The notes beneath the pieces are model-generated. The model was not told the DNA's origin. It did no database searches and saw only the letters and a list, made by a program, of their open reading frames with translations. Shown here one piece after another: positions 10,357-20,449 of a stretch of DNA of 20,449 nt. The DNA lies in the NCBI GenBank assembly GCA_001566745.1, contig KQ964435.1, forward strand, positions 151,662-172,110. The letters run 5' to 3'. Source of the DNA: Conidiobolus coronatus NRRL 28638 (Eukaryota; Entomophthoromycota; Entomophthoromycetes; Entomophthorales; Conidiobolaceae). The position numbers and the translations under genes are program-made. Every line of letters starts with the position of its first letter. Position 1 is the first letter of the stretch.

Positions 10357-12380
10357 TTATAAGAGCATGTTGAGGGGGTTTTCCAAAAGTTCCTTGAACT
10401 TCTTGAGCCATTGGGCACCAACAGCACCATCAACAACACGGTGATCGCAAGAGAGAGTGACCTTCATGACGTTAGATTCAGAGAAGCCCTTTTCAGTGTT
10501 AGGGTTTAAGACGAGTTTCTTTTCGGTACCGCCAACAGCTAAGATACAGGATTGAGGGGGGTTGATGATGGCAGTGAAAGAGTTGACTCCATACATACCC
10601 AAGTTGGAGATAGTGAAGGAACCACCTTGGTATTCATGGGGCTTGAGTTCATTGTTTCTGGCCTTAGTAGCGAGTTCCTTAACTTCAGCAGAGATACCAG
10701 CAAGACCCTTGGCTTCAACATTGCGGACAATAGGAGTGATTAAGCCAGCAGGGGTAGCGGCAGCGATGGAGATATCAGTATTGTGATATTGACGGATGAA
10801 CTCACCTTGCCATGAGGAGTTGACTTCAGGAACAGCCTTTAAAGCAATGCTGGAAGCCTTGACAACGAAATCGTTGACAGAGATCTTGTATTGATCCTTA
10901 CCAGAAGCATTCAAAGCAGCACGGAGTTTCAAAACCTTATCCATGTTGATTTCACTGGTTAAATAGTAATGAGGAATAGTTTGCTTGGATTCGGAAAGAC
11001 GGGAAGCAATAACCTTTCTCATGTTGGATAAAGGAATATCTGTGAAGCTGGCACCGGCAGGGGCAGGGGCAGGGGCGGCGGCGGCAGGAGTAGAAGCTTG
11101 AGAGGCAGCAGGGGCAGCTGTAATATAGTTAGTTTTAAATATTTTATCTGAGTATTTTTATATTTACCAGAAGGCTTGTAGTTTTCAATGTCAGATTTGA
11201 CGATTCTACCACCAGGACCAGAACCAACAACAGCGCCAATATCAATTCCCTTTTCTTCAGCTAATTTTCTGGCTAAAGGACTGGCCTTGATGCGATCTAA
11301 TAAATCATGTTAATTATGGTTAATATATATAACGAGATAAATTACCGTCAGAAGAGGATTGAGTAGAGGTAGCTTGGGGCTTAGATTCAGTGGCAGCGGG
11401 CTTGCTTTCGGCCTTAGGAGCGGGAGCAGCTTCAGTCTTAGCGGGTTCAGCTTGAGCTTCAGAAGTAGCGGCAGTAGAGCCACCTTGAATATCGTTGACG
11501 GTAAAGTCAGCAAATTGAGCAACAAGGTCTTCACTTTCAACTAAAATGGCAATAGGCTAAATTGGTCAAATCAGTTTTGAATCATAATGAATTGCGATGA
11601 TATATCATACAGAGTTGACAGCTAAGTCTTTAGTACCGGGTTGAACTAAAATCTTGGCAATGTAGCCTTCTTCTTGGAATTCGAAGTCCATTTGAGCCTT
11701 ATCAGTTTCAATTTCAACAAGAACATCACCAGGGGCAATGGCATCACCTTCCTTCTTGGCCCATTGACCAATGTTACCTTGGGTCATAGTGGGAGATAAA
11801 GCAGGCATTAAAATAACATTGTGTTCAGGGAAGGCTATGGATAAAATAAATTAGCAATTTTTACATAATTAGCAATATTGTTTACATTTAGCGGAGTAAG
11901 ATCTAGTGGCTAACCAGTCTCTGAATTCGAAGGTTTTGAGTTGAGAGCTAAATAGAAAAAGAGTTATTAGTCGCTCTTTAGTTTAAAATTTAATTTTTTT
12001 AGGTGGCTGATCTTTTATATTTAAAAGCTCGATTTAAGATGATGCTATCGCTATATTTTCAAAAACTATCTTAATCTTTTGCTACACCACTGTTGTTTTG
12101 TATATTGGATCTTTAAGCAAGCCTATTTGTATTAGACTTTTAATTATTTTGCTAGAATTTAGTAGAATTGAATCAACATAGCAAAAATGATCAGCTTGAG
12201 CAGAAATCTATAACACTCTACAAATATATAAAATATTAAAAAAGATCTATACCTTTTAGGTAAAGCGGCATAACGAGCACCAGCTAAAAGAGGCTTGGCG
12301 ACTAAGGAAGAGAGTTGACGACGAGTGCTGACGGCTTGAGCGCGTTGGACAGCACGAGCAGTTCTTTGAGCAGATAACAT
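10357..12380 (-). CDS. LAT1: Dihydrolipoamide acetyltransferase, E2 of pyruvate dehydrogenase, 6 exons
   Basis: Core E2 of the mitochondrial pyruvate dehydrogenase complex, which moves the acetyl group from lipoamide to CoA. Exons 12380-12253, 11947-11886, 11834-11611, 11556-11346, 11296-11168 and 11117-10357 give 504 aa. A presequence rich in Arg and Ala (from [15 protein letters not shown]) is followed by one lipoyl domain (about 67-142; lipoyl lysine Lys109 in ETDKAQ), an Ala/Pro/Lys linker, a peripheral subunit-binding domain (about 208-245, with GPGGRI), a second Ala/Pro linker and the catalytic domain (284-504) with active-site His477 and Asp481 in DHRVVDG. The lipoyl domain closely resembles yeast Lat1. 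A TTG three codons upstream is in frame but the ATG is the natural start. Intron 1 is 305 nt, far longer than any other here. Codons end in C or G much more often than in neighbouring genes, as expected for high expression. Confidence 0.96.
11948..12252 (-). other. Outlier 305-nt first intron of the E2 gene
   Basis: Starts GTATAG after the codon fragment AAAAG and ends TATTTAG; the join restores the phase to give [12 protein letters not shown]. All other introns in the window are 43-64 nt. It lies at the end of the part encoding the mitochondrial presequence. I found no RNA gene or conserved block inside it, though its length leaves room for a regulatory element or alternative promoter. Confidence 0.75.
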
Positions 12381-13582
12381 TTTATTCAAGCTGAGTATTT
12401 TAAAGTTTAGATATTATCAACAGCTGGGTATTAAAATAATACACTTAATTGAAATACTTGAAATGTTGATAAATCGTCAATTTTCTACATCATCAGCTTT
12501 TTATACATTTTGGAAATTTATCTGATCATAAACCAAACAATTGTGTAAACCAAAATATAAACCAATCAAATTATTGTATAATTGATCTTTTGTTAGATAA
12601 CTATTTAAAATTCCAGCCAAGTTAACTACCATTTACGTCAAATAGAAATACACATGAGAAAATTCAACTTATAATCAGAGTCAATTTCCGTATAAACATA
12701 ATAATATAGATTATCTATGATTCTGAACTTGCTGATTGATTGTAGTTTACCCACTTAAACATATTGTTCCTTTGACATGTCCATTATCAGCATTAATTAT
12801 TATAAGCACATATGATCACTCTTAGCTCAATCAATTGCTATTAATCCCAATCATCCCAGTTTAGATTGGATAACATTATTAACAGTAAGCTTTATCAAGT
12901 CAATATAATACCGTGGAATAATTCGGAATTAAATTAATAGTAAAAATTTTAAGCTATATAGCTGTCAGATGCTCCTTTTGAATGGATTTTATAGTACATC
13001 ATTTAAATTGAAATGTGACTATCTAAATAATCCACCATTATCATAACATCAAAAATGTGATCCAACTATTATTTTTAATTTTGAAGAAATGAATTAAACA
13101 TGGTGACTATTGAATGAGTTATAAGCCACTATATTAACCGCCTAACCCATAAACATTGTGATATTTAAATTTTAAATTTTGAGAATTACTGGATATAGGT
13201 CTTATTAAGTAGCTAGCTATAGTTATTTAGTTTAGTTTATATCAGAAACAACAAGCCATCTGATTAGAATATTGTCAAATTGATTATAAGCATGACTATT
13301 AAATTCAATTTATCCATTAAACATTCATCTCTTTAAATTTGTTTTATTGTAGCAAATTTTAAAAATTTTTGAGTATAAAATAGATTCATATATTGCTTAT
13401 TATTACAAATAATATACTAACAATATATAATATTTTTCATTTTTGATTATAAGCTGATAGTAATATTTATTGTTGATAGGAGATTCATAATATTTAAATG
13501 CATAAATTATATCATATACGCACAGTGTAATAAAATAAAATAGCCTATTGAAAAATAATAATTAAAAATTTAATAAATAAAA
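12381..13582. other. 1.2-kb intergenic region upstream of the E2 gene
   Basis: Long AT-rich gap between the valyl-tRNA synthetase stop and the E2 start. It should contain the E2 promoter and the synthetase 3' UTR. No frame resembles a known protein and no tRNA-like structure was seen. A 17-base block at 12501-12517 is shared with the region upstream of the synthetase gene. TAGCTAGCTA occurs near 13212. Nothing else could be named. Confidence 0.55.
12501..12517 (-). promoter_or_regulatory. Shared upstream motif, E2 copy
   Basis: On the minus strand ATTTCCAAAATGTATAA, 121-137 bases upstream of the E2 ATG. An almost identical block, with one extra base, lies at the same distance upstream of the valyl-tRNA synthetase ATG. 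Both genes encode mitochondrial proteins. The function is unknown and the match could be chance in AT-rich DNA. Confidence 0.3.
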
Positions 13583-16500
13583 TTAATCAAGACTTTGTAG
13601 TTCTAATTCTAATTGATTAATTTGAGTTTGAAGCTCTATTTCGTACTCTCTAAGATTTTTATATTAGTAGATATTAAAATATTAATAGAAGTAATTTACC
13701 TATCTTTAATCTTGGCTTTCTCGGGAGCCCTTTGATACTTCTCACTAGCCATTTTAGTCTTCAATTGTTCTAATTTTAATTGAGCTTTTCCCAGTTTAGT
13801 ATTTAAGATAGAAATTCTCTTAAGATCTTTAGGCTGATTTGTTTTGATTGATTCCTTAGAAATGGTTATATGAACTCGATCATTGTCAACAGGTAGGATT
13901 AGCTCTTTTTCAGGATTTAATGAAGATTCAGTAAATCCAATATCATCCTAAATAAAGTGAGATAAATTTGCTAATATAGAATATATAATATTACCTTGAA
14001 AATAATATTCCAATTGTTCATTTTGCATAATCGTTTAATATCATTTTCATAGTTTTTGATATATTCATATTGATTCTTGTATAAGTAGATATTCAATTCT
14101 ATTTCATCAGATTTTTGAATTTTGTGATTGTGCTTCAATAATCTAACTCCGCTTAATATATCTAGCACAGTCTATATTAAGACATTTTAGCGGTGAATTT
14201 AAATATAAAAAGTGTCTATTACCTGGAACTCTTTTTCACTCTTCAAGTCTTGAAGCTGCAATAGCTCATCGAAGTTTGGATATTGCGCTAATTGTAAGCT
14301 GGTAGGCAAATTGGAATTTAGCTCTCTTAACTTAGTCCAAATTGTCTCAGAAAATAGTGGCATAATAGGATGCAATACTAGCAAGCTCGTTTCGAATATT
14401 TTTTCCAGGATAATACAAGTGTCAATCAAGTCCTACTCACGATTAATATATAAAAATGCTATTATATATAAATTTACTTTAGATGGTTCTTGTTCTGTTG
14501 AATAAAGCAAAGGCTTTGAAAATTCAAAGTATACGTCAGCAACATGGTCTTCTAAAAACTGTTTTATATTTCCAGTAACATAATGAAGTTGATACTGATC
14601 GTATCCTTTGAAAATTTGCTGAAGAGAAGTAGCGAATTTTGAAAGAATATACCTATTTAACAAACTCATGTCTCCATTAAGATTTGATGAGCGATTATTA
14701 AAGTGGGTAGGGTAGCTTGCTTCAAAAGACTTTAATCTATTTAGCATAAAATGATATATATTCCATAGCTTATTGTTGAACTGAGATGCAGAAACAACAC
14801 TGTCTAAACTTAAATTGATTTTCCTTGTCTAGTTTTACTATTAGTACATAGAAAGTTTAAATATATTAAAACACTCACTTGCTGGGTGTAATTCAATAGA
14901 CAAAATCTTAATGCATCGGATCCACAAGCAGGAATGCCTTTAGGGAACTGTTGATTCAGCAATTTAACGCTCCTATAAATTGTCTTAGAAAAACAATATG
15001 TACTATGGATATATTTACCTTTGTTTTTCAGTTTCATTTAACTGAGAGCTTAGAATAGGTGATTTTAATTGGTCGATACTAGCGCCATAAATAACATGCA
15101 TTGGATCTATCACATTTCCTAAAGACTTGGACATTTTCTTACCTCTTGCATCTCGAATCTATAATAATATTAGTTATAAATATTTGCGCCAATAGTAAAA
15201 AAGCTGACCATAGGATGAAGTAATACAGAGCTGAATGGGGCAATTCCATTGGATAATTCTGTACATAACATAGTCATTCTTGATACCCAAAAAGATAAAA
15301 TATCTGATCCAGTTTCTAAAATATTGGTAGGATAATTTATCTATTGAATATATAAGTAAGGTAGTGTATGATATATAACTAATTATTTACTGGAAGCTTT
15401 TCTGAAGGCCCGGTCCATCCATTAGCAGATAATGGAAGTAGAGCAGATGAAAACCATGTGTCAAGAACATCAGTATCCTAAATAACTTTATTAGCATGGC
15501 TCAATATATAGTAAGGTAATATACCTGTTTTATTGAAAGCTTGCCTTGATCAATGAGCTCAGAAATATTAATACTAACGCCATCTTTATTAAGCTGAGAC
15601 TGCACTTGAGGGACGATTTCATCGATACTGGATCCAACCCACCATTCGTCTATTTCTGTATTAATATGCTGAGCCAGAGTAAAACTATCTTAATTTACCT
15701 TTATAAATATTTAACTGAGTCAAACTTTCATCCTTAATGTCAAGATAATAAGCTGGTATTGGGTGACCCCAAACTAATTGACGCGATATACACCAATCTT
15801 GGGAGTTTTGGAACCAATGATTCCACTCTCTTTCATATTCATCAGGAATCAAATCAACTTCTTTGCTTTTAACCAATTCAACAGACTTTTCGCCTAGCTT
15901 TTTTGTAGAAATATACCTAATCGAAGTTAGCTTATAGCTACTAAGTTATAATATGAGTATACCATTGTGGAATTAACATAGGTTCTAAAATATCATCGCT
16001 TCTAGAACATCTGTTAAGCACCATTTCATGATCTTTCCCTTCAATATAGTATCCTTTTGAGATAACATTTTCTACAGTTAATTTACGAAGTTGGAACCTA
16101 TCCATATTCTTCAATTTAAGTTAGACAAGCTGGTAAATGGTATATAGTTTCACTTACTCTATACTCTTCAATTGGAAAACTTTCTAATACTTTTCCTTTA
16201 GTGCTAAATACAGGGACAATAGGCAAATTATTTCTAACTGCGCATTCATGATCAACCATGCTATGAGCTGGAGTGATCTAAACTATAATCAACTACAAGT
16301 TTAAGCAATATATGAAATAAAGCTACCTTTACTACACCTGTTCCCCATTCTGGATCTACCAATACTTCATCGGCAACGATAGGGATAGAGATTCCAGTTA
16401 ACGGATGAATTACCTCAGATCCAATTAAATTCTAGCTATACTATTAATATAAGAACTATATTATTATATATAATATTACTTTATATCTTTCATCTTTTGG

Positions 16501-17651
16501 ATGTACAGCTAAAGCCACATCTCCTAACATGGTTTCTGGTCTAGTAGTTGCTACAGATAAATGTTCTAATTCTGAAGTAGGGACTTTCAAGGGAAACTTA
16601 ATATGATGCAAAACACCAAATTCAATTTGTTCATCAGAATTGGGAACAGAGACTAGTGTTCTTTTTGGAATTGCTTGAGTATCTACCTAGTTTTTGATTA
16701 ATACCGGTTTTTACATATATAATGTTTAAATACTTCAATATCAGAAATCGCAGTCTCTAGAGCACAGCACCAGTGTACCATCCTCTGCTTTCTATAAATT
16801 AATCCACGTTTAAATAATTCAATAAAGCTATTTTGAACAGCTTTACTCCTAATTTCGTCCAATGTAAAAAACTCGTGATTCCAGTTTAAACTAGTTCCCA
16901 TTCGTTTCTATTCAAAAATTAATATAAATGACGTTTGGAATAATTATATAATACAATTTGATTAATAATTTCATTTCCGTAATGAGTTCTCCAATTCCAA
17001 ATTTCTTTTAAAAATTCTTCTTTTGATAGTTCGTGACGAGTTATCTAAAATAATCGTAAGTAAGAGAAAAATGAGTGATATTCAATTACCTTTTTAGTTG
17101 ACCACAGATATTTTTCTACAACTGATTGTGTACCGATACCAGCGTGATCAGTTCCAGGAATCCAATTTACACTTTTTCCAGATAATTTATAATGTCTAGC
17201 AATTGCATCCTATCAATCTATTTTAAGTATTGAATATAAGTTTTGCCATATGTCAAGTTACTTGAATACTAAATGTAAGAGAGTGGCCCAAGTGCAGTTT
17301 ACCAGTCACATTTGGTGGTGGTGAAATCATATTAATGTCAAATTTTTGGTTATAGCTAACATTGTCGTTATTATTAACCGACTGATCTATTTAAAAAGTT
17401 AGCTTAATTGAACAAAGACCATTTTATATACCAACTCTTCCACTGATCTAATATTTTATCTTCAATTTCAACCTATAAAGTCATAGTTTTAATTTATTAT
17501 TTTATTAAATATTTCCTTGCATAATTACTGCATTATATTTATCATTATATAAACCAGGCTTTGCGCTAAAATTTTTAATAAAAATTGACTGAGTAAGCTT
17601 TAATTTTTGGCCTAAAATTGGCTTTATAATAGAATATTTTTTTAAATACAT
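13583..17651 (-). CDS. VAS1: Valyl-tRNA synthetase with mitochondrial presequence, 21 exons
   Basis: Class I synthetase that charges tRNA-Val. Exons: 17651-17529, 17472-17436, 17386-17262, 17209-17090, 17044-16955, 16907-16734, 16686-16480, 16431-16327, 16277-16158, 16108-15963, 15916-15699, 15655-15525, 15477-15391, 15340-15209, 15158-15019, 14972-14879, 14828-14478, 14432-14223, 14171-13995, 13947-13700, 13649-13583. All phases agree, giving 1033 aa. Residues 1-33 are Lys-rich without acidic residues and end NFSAKP, a mitochondrial targeting pattern. HLGH is at 85-88 (after PPPNVTG), [10 protein letters not shown] marks the editing domain, KMSKS is at 613-617, then the anticodon-binding helices and a C-terminal coiled coil (about 955-1033). 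Odd points: donors GTCAGC and GTTGGT, an AAG acceptor at 16109, and [11 protein letters not shown] where most homologues have ITPAHDPND. The identity is firm; exon 2's donor (after 17436) is least sure. Confidence 0.95.
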
Positions 17652-18170
17652 TATTATTAAAAAAAACCTATTATATATAGCTTGATTTAAATATAAATAT
17701 ATATAGCTAGATAACTTTTTTTCAATATTATTTGACTGTTGCCCTGATTTTTATTTAAATTTTCCCAATTTCACATATTCTTATACTATTTTGGAAATAT
17801 TATGAATTTATGGGATCTAATGCATAGACAGCACCGAATTTTTAAATTGAATAATAGAGTAGTATCTAAATAATCTCAAACAATTTTAGAGCATAAAATA
17901 TTTCGAACTGTAACATTGTATAAGTTTGGCCATATAGATATTTAATATACTGCCTTATATGCAATTAGAATGTTTAAATATTTTTAAATTTAATATTACT
18001 CATTCGACTCCAGTATAAAAAGTTAGCAAACAGTATAACATAAAGTATATATTACTATAATATTTTATTAGAATTAAATAGTAGAAAGATAAGAGCAATG
18101 AAAATCAGAGATTACATAGATTAGAAATGATTTAATGCAAAATTATTTGGAAAATATTTTATATTAACGA
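17652..18170. other. Intergenic region between CIA1 and valyl-tRNA synthetase
   Basis: AT-rich 519-bp gap containing the CIA1 3' UTR and the presumed promoter of the synthetase gene. No coding frame or RNA gene was recognised. The block at 17781-17798 matches one upstream of the E2 gene. Confidence 0.55.
17781..17798 (-). promoter_or_regulatory. Shared upstream motif, valyl-tRNA synthetase copy
   Basis: On the minus strand ATTTCCAAAATAGTATAA, 130-147 bases upstream of the synthetase ATG. It differs from the block upstream of the E2 gene by a single inserted base. The equal spacing from two start codons is the reason to list it; no factor can be named. Confidence 0.3.
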
Positions 18171-19417
18171 TTAATGAGAAAGTTCCCAAATCTTTACATT
18201 ACCATCATCTCCAGCTGAAGCTAAGTATTTCCCATTTGATTGGAATTTAGAAGGCTCCCATTCAACACAGTTGATATCACCAAATCCATGAGCCTCAGGG
18301 ATGCGGTTTGTTAATTCATATACGGGCGATTCATCGAATGAAGAGTCAACTATGGGTGCAAAAACTCTTATACAGTTATCTCCACATCCAGTTGCAATTA
18401 ATCCAAATTGTGTATCTTTACACCATGAAACAGAGTATATTGTACGCTGATGCTGGTTTTCAATTGTTTGAATGCATTCCCATTGCTCTTGTAAACCAGA
18501 TACAGCTGTGCGCTTCCAGATTTTTAATGTAAGATCATCACTCACACTCACCAAATGAGTACCATCTTGATTAAAATCAATGCCCCAGATAGTAGAAGTG
18601 TGTCCCACTAAAGTTGCAGCACAAATCCATTCATCATCGTCATCTTTCCATATTTTAACGGTATCATCATAACTTGCCGAAGCCAAAACCTAGTAAAATA
18701 ATTAGATAACAATTAAATATAGTATATCTATAATACATCGCTTGTAGGACTCCATCTAACCATTTTAACGTCTTGAGAATGCTCTTGCAATACTCCCAAG
18801 CATTCGAAATCGCCATCTTCTCCAGCTAAAAACAAATTTAAATTATATATTTTAAGTAAAAATACTATATAGATTACCTTCCCAAATCCAGACACTTTTA
18901 TCACGACTGCAAGTTGCTAAGAAGTTTCCTCCCTTGGACCAAGCTACTGATTTAACTTCATTTTCATGACCTTCAAGTGTAACCACACAAGCATATTCTT
19001 AATAAACTAATTAATATTTAGCCTTTAAATCTGTATTTAAAATACTTACGTCCTTTAGGATCCTTTTCCCAAATAGCAGTTTTGGAGTCAAAGCTAGCTG
19101 AAGCAATTTCGTTCTTAGCAGGATTAAAGCAAACCGATCTTACTGTGCGGTCATGGGCTCCTTCTAAAATATGAGTACGAGACCAAATACCTTTCTTGGA
19201 CCAAATACAGACTGTCTTATCACCACTACAAGATGCGATACAATCTTTTTGCAATTGGCTCCAACTAACTGTCCAAACGCGCTCTTCATGTCCTATTTAT
19301 TTTTAGATTAATAAGTTTATTATGAGTAGTTATTATATAAAAATTACCTTCTAAAACCGATGACAATCTCAATACAGTATCTTTATGAAAAGCAGTTAAG
19401 CTATTTTGCTGGGTCAT
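18171..19417 (-). CDS. CIA1: CIA1/CIAO1 cytosolic iron-sulfur assembly WD40 protein, 5 exons
   Basis: Cia1 is the seven-bladed beta-propeller of the CIA targeting complex, which helps deliver Fe-S clusters to cytosolic and nuclear apoproteins. Exons 19417-19348, 19292-19050, 18997-18878, 18825-18737 and 18689-18171 join in phase to 346 aa (yeast 330, human 339). WD repeats are evident from GH...(I/V)W spacing, for example [57 protein letters not shown] and DDGNVKIW at the end. Arg136 in [10 protein letters not shown] matches the conserved surface arginine known in yeast Cia1. Its second intron has a GTAAGT donor and an AAG acceptor (ending 18998); the TAG upstream would give a stop, so AAG is required. 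The ending ELSH is close to the last blade, as usual for the family. Confidence 0.95.
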
Positions 19418-19741
19418 TTTATTTTATTTTTTATTAATAAACTAATTAATTCAGTCTCATATCTGATTTCTGATAAAACAACATTCAATTGAGTAGGGTA
19501 AATTTGGTGTTATGGGATTAAACTGATTAGATCACGAGTGTAATTGATCACATCAAATGGATGAAACTAATAAATCAGCAGTGTAAGTTGATGCAAATAT
19601 TACTAATTAAAATATAATACATTAGTGGTTATTGACAAAGCGGATAAGTATATGGTATTATTTAGAAAGCTTATAATAGGCTCAAATTATAATAATAATC
19701 AATATGGGATATATTAAAGAGCTGTTTACAATCAATTTTTA
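19418..19741. other. Intergenic region between cornichon and CIA1 genes
   Basis: AT-rich 324-bp gap with the CIA1 promoter and the cornichon 3' UTR. No coding frame, RNA gene or strong repeat was seen. Two GATCAC-like sites occur near 19530-19550, without further support. Confidence 0.5.
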
Positions 19742-19743
19742 TT
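19738..19743 (-). terminator. Candidate AATAAA overlapping the cornichon stop codon
   Basis: The coding strand reads ACCATTTAATAAAAA, so the AATAAA hexamer overlaps the TAA stop. If used, the 3' UTR would be very short. The hexamer may be incidental. Confidence 0.25.
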
Positions 19744-20383
19744 AAATGGTAGAATCTACAGAAGGGTTTTCAGCGATTAAAGTCACAATCATCCTAAATT
19801 GAACTTGTAAGACAATGACTATAAAGATTAAATGAGAATTACCTATACAAATAGTAGAAGAAAGTAAATAAATAGAATCCCAACTTGATGCCCCATTCTT
19901 TTTTCTCATTATTTACATTTCTAAAAATTTCTGTTGGGTCTAATAAATGAGTTCCTTTTGAAATTCTATAAAAGATATTAATATATTTGCAAATTATTTT
20001 TATAAAAATTGGACTCACTTGAGCCCATTCCAAATAATCAAAGGCAAGTTAAAGAGAAAGCTTAACCAATTTCCTGCAAAAATTAAAATCAATGAAACAA
20101 CCAGATGAGCTGCCATTTCGGGTATAATAAACTAAAAATATTGGCTATTAGTAACATATTGACAAATATAGAGATAAACATACCTTATTCAATTTATTGC
20201 ACAAGTCTATAGGATTGATAAAATCACTTTCTAAATCAGTGTACATAATTATCTAAATATAAATATATTCAGTAATATAATAACAAGTTAACAGTTTATA
20301 TTTACAAAATAGATGGCAGATACTATAAAAATACCTGAACAGATTAATCCAAAAATAAACGCTAAAGCTGAAAAACTAGCCAT
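19742..20383 (-). CDS. ERV14: Cornichon/Erv14-family ER cargo receptor, 5 exons
   Basis: Cornichon proteins are small membrane receptors that load transmembrane cargo into COPII vesicles at the ER. Exons 20383-20306, 20252-20184, 20131-20019, 19965-19843 and 19793-19742 join in phase to 144 aa (yeast Erv14 is 138). Family hallmarks are MYTDLESDFINPIDLCNKLN in the first loop, FIIPE at the start of the second hydrophobic region, TEIFRNV (IFRNV at 100-104, equivalent to the IFRTL COPII-binding motif), and YYLYRMIVTLIAE near the end. Hydrophobic segments lie at about 3-28, 50-82 and 115-138. The start ATG gives MASFSALAFIF, a direct run into the first membrane segment. Phase 2 joins at exons 3/4 and 4/5 recover conserved residues, supporting the model. 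Confidence 0.95.
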
Positions 20384-20449
20384 TTTAACAATTATCTTTT
20401 AAATTTTAACTTTGACTGCTCATATTTTAGCGGACTAGAAATTAAATTT

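Noticed and set aside
10552-10786. Plus-strand open frames within the E2 gene
   Set aside because: Antisense shadows of the well-conserved catalytic domain.
12856-12867. 12-mer CCAGTTTAGATT shared with 8691-8702
   Set aside because: Flanking sequence does not match and distances to the next start codons differ (about 480 versus 160 bases); likely chance.
12381-13582. Possible small gene or tRNA in the longest gene-free gap
   Set aside because: No frame gives a protein-like product, no GC-rich cloverleaf or A/B box pair was found, and composition is uniform.
1-20449. Transposons, LTR or virus-like elements and CRISPR arrays
   Set aside because: No transposase, reverse transcriptase, integrase or capsid-like frame, and no regularly spaced repeats, were seen on either strand.

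Overview
The window is AT-rich nuclear DNA from a eukaryote, most likely a fungus and probably an early-diverging AT-rich lineage (for example Entomophthoromycotina or Kickxellomycotina; this placement is inference). The reasons are the proteins themselves: a GRAM-PH-GRAM sterol glucosyltransferase of the Atg26 type, a yeast-like pyruvate dehydrogenase E2, and Erv14-, Cia1- and Vas1-like proteins. The genes carry many tiny introns. By joining reading frames across splice sites I recovered seven protein-coding genes, all on the minus strand, with 47 introns. Of these, 46 are 43-64 nt long, almost all start GTA, nearly all end TAG or CAG, and many have a CTAAC/CTAAT-like branch site. No tRNA, rRNA, CRISPR array, transposon or virus-like element was recognised.

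In order of transcription (high to low coordinates) the genes are: cornichon/ERV14 cargo receptor (20383-19742); CIA1 cytosolic Fe-S assembly WD40 protein (19417-18171); valyl-tRNA synthetase with a mitochondrial presequence (17651-13583, 21 exons); pyruvate dehydrogenase E2, dihydrolipoamide acetyltransferase (12380-10357, 6 exons); TenA-type thiamine salvage enzyme (9767-9032); an ABCG half-transporter with a cysteine-rich extracellular domain (8535-5762); and a sterol 3-beta-glucosyltransferase of the ATG26 family (4458-532, 13 exons). Gaps between genes are 324-1303 bp and very AT-rich.

The genes do not form one pathway; they are mostly housekeeping functions in mitochondrial metabolism and translation, Fe-S assembly, secretion and lipid modification. 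The more unusual points are: a one-base frame break (or an extra 38-nt intron) at the end of the second GRAM domain of the sterol glucosyltransferase; a diverged dispersed repeat present at 7-263 and 5007-5260; a valyl-tRNA synthetase whose only usable start encodes a mitochondrial presequence; a single 305-nt outlier intron that separates the E2 presequence from the enzyme; a 10-nt first coding exon in the TenA gene; a 17-18 bp motif shared at the same distance upstream of the two mitochondrial genes; and a small inverted-repeat-rich island at about 8800-8925. I did not find a clearly new multi-gene system.
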